NCBI GenBank assembly: GCA_027038695.1
Contig: JALWHA010000267.1
Span: 1-8,165, forward strand
Direction of reading: 5' to 3'
Length of the DNA stretch: 8,165 bases
Source of the DNA: Acidobacteriota bacterium
GTDB lineage: Bacteria; Acidobacteriota; Holophagae; Thermotomaculales; Thermotomaculaceae
Shown here: piece by piece, positions 5,504-8,165 of the stretch
How the letters are laid out: each line of letters begins with the position of its first letter
How positions within the stretch are numbered: the first letter of the stretch is position 1
Translations under genes and position numbers: made by a program
Notes under the pieces: model-generated
The model's input: only the letters and a program-made list of their open reading frames with translations
Told to the model about the DNA's origin: nothing
The model's database searches: none

Positions 5504-7288
5504 AGTGATAAAAGAGTAGTTGTAGTCGGCGGCGGGCTTGCCGGCTTAATGACAACAATAAGGCTTTGTGAAGAGGGGATTCCTGTTGATCTTATTTCAA
5601 TAGTTCCCGTAAAAAGGTCTCACTCCGTGTGTGCACAGGGTGGTATCAATGCGGCACTTGATTTACACGGTAAGGGAGATTCCCCCTACGAACATTACGA
5701 TGATACGGTTTATGGCGCAGACTTTCTTGTTAACCAGCTTCCTGTAAAAAGAATGTGTGAGAAAGCCCCTGAAATCATTTATATGTTTGACAGAATGGGC
5801 GTTATGTTTAATAGAACAATGGAAGGCAACCTTGATGTAAGGGCTTTTGGAGGAGCAAAGTTTAAAAGGACTGTTTTTGCAGGGGCAACAACCGGCCAGC
5901 AGTTGCTTTACGCTTTAGACGAGCAGGTAAGAAGGTTTACGGCTGAAGGATTGGTTAAGCAGTGGATAGGATATGACTTCCAGAGGTTGATTGTTGATGA
6001 TAACGGTGTTGTTCACGGCTGTATTGCGATGAATATGAACACTATGAAGCCTGAAGTATTTCCCGCTGCAGGTGTAGTTGTTGCTACAGGCGGTCCCGGT
6101 TACATATTCGGTAAATCAACGAATTCATTTATCAATACCGGTTCTGTTGCCTGCACATGCTACAAACAGGGTGCCAAGTATGCAAACGGCGAGTTTATCC
6201 AGATCCACCCGACAGCAATCCCGGGTTCAGATAAAAACAGGCTTATGAGTGAATCTGCCAGGGGAGAAGGCGGAAGGGTTTTCACCATAAAAGATGGCAA
6301 GAGATGGTACTTCCTTGAAACAATGTACCCTGCATACGGAAACCTTGTGCCAAGGGACATTGCAACAAGGGCTATCTTTGACGTATGCGTAAACCAGAAA
6401 CTTGGTATTGACGGAAAGAATATGGTTTACCTTGACCTTTCCTTTATGGATTCGGATTATCTTGACAGAAAGTTAGGCGGTATACTTGAGATCTATGAAA
6501 AATTCGTAGGAGACGACCCGAGGGAAGTACCTATGAAGGTATTCCCGTCAGTCCACTACTCTATGGGCGGTTTGTGGGTTGACGACGACACAGATATGAC
6601 AAGCCTTCCCGGATTGTTTGCAGCAGGTGAAGTTAACTATCAGTACCACGGAGCAAACAGGCTTGGTGCTAACTCGTTGTTGTCCTGTGTGTTTGACGGA
6701 TTTGTTGTTGGTGCGGCAATGCCTAAATATTTGAAAGGATACGAAAAGCCGGAAAACTTTGATAAATTGGCTGACAAAGAACTTGCTGAAGTTGAAAAAC
6801 TTTACGAGAAGATTTACGCAATGGACGGAAGCGAAAACGCCAAGAAGATACATGACGAATTAGGTGTAATGATGACTGAAAGGATGACTGTTGTAAGGCA
6901 TAATGATAAACTTGAAGAACTCCTCGGTATGCTTGACGGATTATTAGATAAGTGGAATCACATCGGTATTGCTGATAAATCAAGGGTTCTCAATCAGGAG
7001 GCGATTTTTGTTAAAGACCTTGAAAACATGGTTACCCTTGCAAAAGTTATGGCAAAGGGTGCTTTGTTGAGAAATGAAAGCCGCGGTGCTCACTATAAAC
7101 CAGAATTTCCGACCAGGGATGACGAGAACTTCCTGAAGCATACAATTGCTACCTATACCCCGGACGGGCCTGAGATATCTTATGAGCCTGTTAAGATTGC
7201 GGACATTCCTCCGAGGCCGAGAAATTATGCGGTTGACAAAGAGGAAACCAAAAAAATGGCTCAAAAAAAGGACAAGGGGGGTAAATAA
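5501..7288 (+). CDS. sdhA: Succinate dehydrogenase / fumarate reductase flavoprotein subunit
   Basis: Catalytic subunit oxidising succinate to fumarate (or the reverse) on covalently bound FAD, on the cytoplasmic face of the membrane with SdhB and SdhC. About 595 residues, close to the Bacillus-type protein. Positions from the GTG at 5501: FAD-binding VVVVGGGLAGL (6-16); SHSVCAQGGINAA with the flavin-linking His41; HPTAIPG with active-site His236; SARGEGGR; VPRDIATRAI with the catalytic Arg285; VHYSMGGLWVD; and AGEVNYQYHGANRLGANSLL. Two GTG codons stand in tandem (5498 and 5501). AAGGAGGT at 5488-5495 lies three bases from the first and six from the second, so 5501 is preferred. The C-terminus ends in a Lys-rich tail. 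The TAA stop overlaps the sdhB ATG by one base, indicating translational coupling. SDH versus fumarate reductase cannot be separated from sequence alone. Confidence 0.96.
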   Translation: MSDKRVVVVGGGLAGLMTTIRLCEEGIPVDLISIVPVKRSHSVCAQGGINAALDLHGKGDSPYEHYDDTVYGADFLVNQLPVKRMCEKAPEIIYMFDRMGVMFNRTMEGNLDVRAFGGAKFKRTVFAGATTGQQLLYALDEQVRRFTAEGLVKQWIGYDFQRLIVDDNGVVHGCIAMNMNTMKPEVFPAAGVVVATGGPGYIFGKSTNSFINTGSVACTCYKQGAKYANGEFIQIHPTAIPGSDKNRLMSESARGEGGRVFTIKDGKRWYFLETMYPAYGNLVPRDIATRAIFDVCVNQKLGIDGKNMVYLDLSFMDSDYLDRKLGGILEIYEKFVGDDPREVPMKVFPSVHYSMGGLWVDDDTDMTSLPGLFAAGEVNYQYHGANRLGANSLLSCVFDGFVVGAAMPKYLKGYEKPENFDKLADKELAEVEKLYEKIYAMDGSENAKKIHDELGVMMTERMTVVRHNDKLEELLGMLDGLLDKWNHIGIADKSRVLNQEAIFVKDLENMVTLAKVMAKGALLRNESRGAHYKPEFPTRDDENFLKHTIATYTPDGPEISYEPVKIADIPPRPRNYAVDKEETKKMAQKKDKGGK

Positions 7289-8034
7289 TGGCTGATACTG
7301 TAAGACTTAGAATAAAGAGACAGCTTTCCCCGGATTCAAGTTCTTTCTGGGAAGAGTTTGAAGTTCCTATGACCCACGGTATGAATGTTATTGCATGCCT
7401 TGTTGAAATCCAGAAAAACCCTGTAACCAAAGACGGCAAGAAAACAACGCCTGTTGCATGGGAGTGTTCCTGTCTTGAAGAGGTTTGCGGCGCATGCACA
7501 ATGATAATAAACGGAAGGGTAAGGCAGGCTTGTTCCGCTCTTGTAAAAGACCTTGAGCAGCCTATTGTTTTAGAGCCTATGACCAAGTTTCCTGTTGTAA
7601 GAGATCTTGTTGTTGACAGGCAGAAGATGTTTGATAACCTTATGAAGGTTAAGGCATGGGTTCCCATTGACGGCACACACAATATGGGTCCCGGTCCCAA
7701 GATTCCCGAACCTGAAAGGGCAATCCACTACGAGCTTTCAAAGTGTATGACATGCGGGTGCTGTCTTGAGGTATGCCCGCAGTTTAACGGAAAATCAGAC
7801 TTTATGGGTGCCCAGATTATCTCACAGGTAAGGTTGTTTAACTTCCACCCGTCAGGAGCATCTTTGAAGGAAGACAGACTCCATGTTTTGATGGGTAAAG
7901 GTGGAATCCATGAATGCGGGAACGCTCAAAACTGTGTTGAAGTTTGCCCGAAAGAGATTCCTTTGACCCATTCAATAGGAGAGGTTGGAAGACAGGTTAC
8001 CTTGCAGGCACTTAAAGACTGGTTTATGAAGTAA
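7288..8034 (+). CDS. sdhB: Succinate dehydrogenase / fumarate reductase iron-sulfur subunit
   Basis: Electron-transfer subunit passing electrons from the SdhA flavin to the quinone/heme subunit through three iron-sulfur clusters. It has 248 residues, like Bacillus SdhB. The N-terminal ferredoxin-like domain holds the [2Fe-2S] ligands Cys62, Cys67, Cys70 and Cys82 in CSCLEEVCGAC...QAC. The C-terminal domain has CMTCGCCLEVCP (Cys153, 156, 159, 163) and CGNAQNCVEVCP (Cys210, 216, 220), supplying the [4Fe-4S] and [3Fe-4S] clusters. An extra Cys60 precedes the first motif, as in the CNCLEEVCGAC form of Bacillus-type enzymes. The ATG overlaps the sdhA stop (TAATG) and has AAGGGGGG just upstream. 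It is the last gene of the mdh-sdhCAB run and is followed by an intrinsic terminator. Assignment is firm. Confidence 0.96.
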   Translation: MADTVRLRIKRQLSPDSSSFWEEFEVPMTHGMNVIACLVEIQKNPVTKDGKKTTPVAWECSCLEEVCGACTMIINGRVRQACSALVKDLEQPIVLEPMTKFPVVRDLVVDRQKMFDNLMKVKAWVPIDGTHNMGPGPKIPEPERAIHYELSKCMTCGCCLEVCPQFNGKSDFMGAQIISQVRLFNFHPSGASLKEDRLHVLMGKGGIHECGNAQNCVEVCPKEIPLTHSIGEVGRQVTLQALKDWFMK

Positions 8035-8057
8035 AAACAAAAAGTTAAATACAAATT

Positions 8058-8082
8058 AAGGGGGCTAAAAGCCCCCTTTTTT
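8058..8082. terminator. Intrinsic terminator after sdhB
   Basis: GGGGGC (8060-8065) pairs with GCCCCC (8071-8076) around TAAAA, extended by AA/TT and followed by six T (8077-8082). It lies 24 bases after the sdhB stop and ends the mdh-sdhCAB operon. It also sits directly beyond the stop of the convergent - strand frame and could serve it, although the A-run on that side is only two bases long before other sequence intervenes. Confidence 0.92.
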
Positions 8083-8165
8083 ATTTGTCGGTGAAAATAG
8101 AGGAGATTGCTATAACATTGCTTTTTATGTTTGAGGTTTCGCCGTTTCTTATCCCTATACAGGAC
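8081..8165 (-). CDS. 3' end of an unidentified gene, truncated by window edge
   Basis: On the - strand a frame enters from the right edge and stops with TAA at 8083-8081. It encodes at least 27 residues ending IAISSIFTDK. The stop falls directly at the terminator hairpin, as expected for a real convergent gene, and the residue composition is protein-like. The fragment is too short to name a family. A second - strand frame is also open here but is very Lys/Arg-rich and reads on toward the terminator, so it is less likely. Confidence 0.5.
   Translation of the reverse strand, partial: SCIGIRNGETSNIKSNVIAISSIFTDK

Overview
The window is AT-rich bacterial chromosome with tightly packed housekeeping genes. 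The lineage cannot be fixed from it. The Bacillus/Wolinella-type di-heme, menaquinone-class succinate dehydrogenase, the low GC and a probable selenocysteine codon would fit an anaerobic or microaerobic lineage such as Desulfobacterota, Deferribacterota or Acidobacteriota. That placement is inference.

Layout. (1) Bases 1-1397, + strand: 3' two-thirds of an RNase R gene (rnr), cut by the window edge. (2) 1425-2429, + strand: an exported DUF1573-type beta-sandwich protein whose reading frame is crossed by one in-frame TGA at 1620-1622. A standard gene call breaks it into 1425-1622 and 1641-2429. The TGA sits exactly where the family has the first Cys of its CGC(T) motif, and a near-perfect SECIS-like hairpin follows it (loop at 1643-1646). 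I read it as one 334-residue selenoprotein with a Sec-Gly-Cys motif; this is the main discovery. (3) 2444-2475: bidirectional terminator shared with the convergent metK (2497-3624, - strand). (4) 3625-3910: a divergent intergenic region. It holds the metK promoter, a GC-rich island with its own extended -10 that may be a structured leader or small RNA, and the mdh start signals. (5) 3911-8034, + strand: mdh-sdhC-sdhA-sdhB, a compact TCA-cycle operon linking succinate oxidation to the quinone pool with malate/oxaloacetate interconversion. (6) 8058-8082: terminator, followed by the 3' end of an unidentified - strand gene running off the window.

How the parts work together. Mdh and the SdhCAB complex catalyse two of the oxidative (or reversed, reductive) steps between succinate and oxaloacetate; fumarase, the enzyme between them, is not in the window. 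MetK makes S-adenosylmethionine. RNase R degrades structured RNA and is probably cotranscribed with the selenoprotein gene 27 bases downstream. The selenoprotein is expected in the periplasm or at the cell surface, where a Sec/Cys pair could do redox or metal chemistry. Its actual substrate is unknown.

None of the eight genes whose end is visible uses TGA as its stop (five TAA, three TAG). Trp is always TGG, and no other gene contains an in-frame TGA. This argues against general TGA reassignment and favours specific Sec insertion at 1620-1622.
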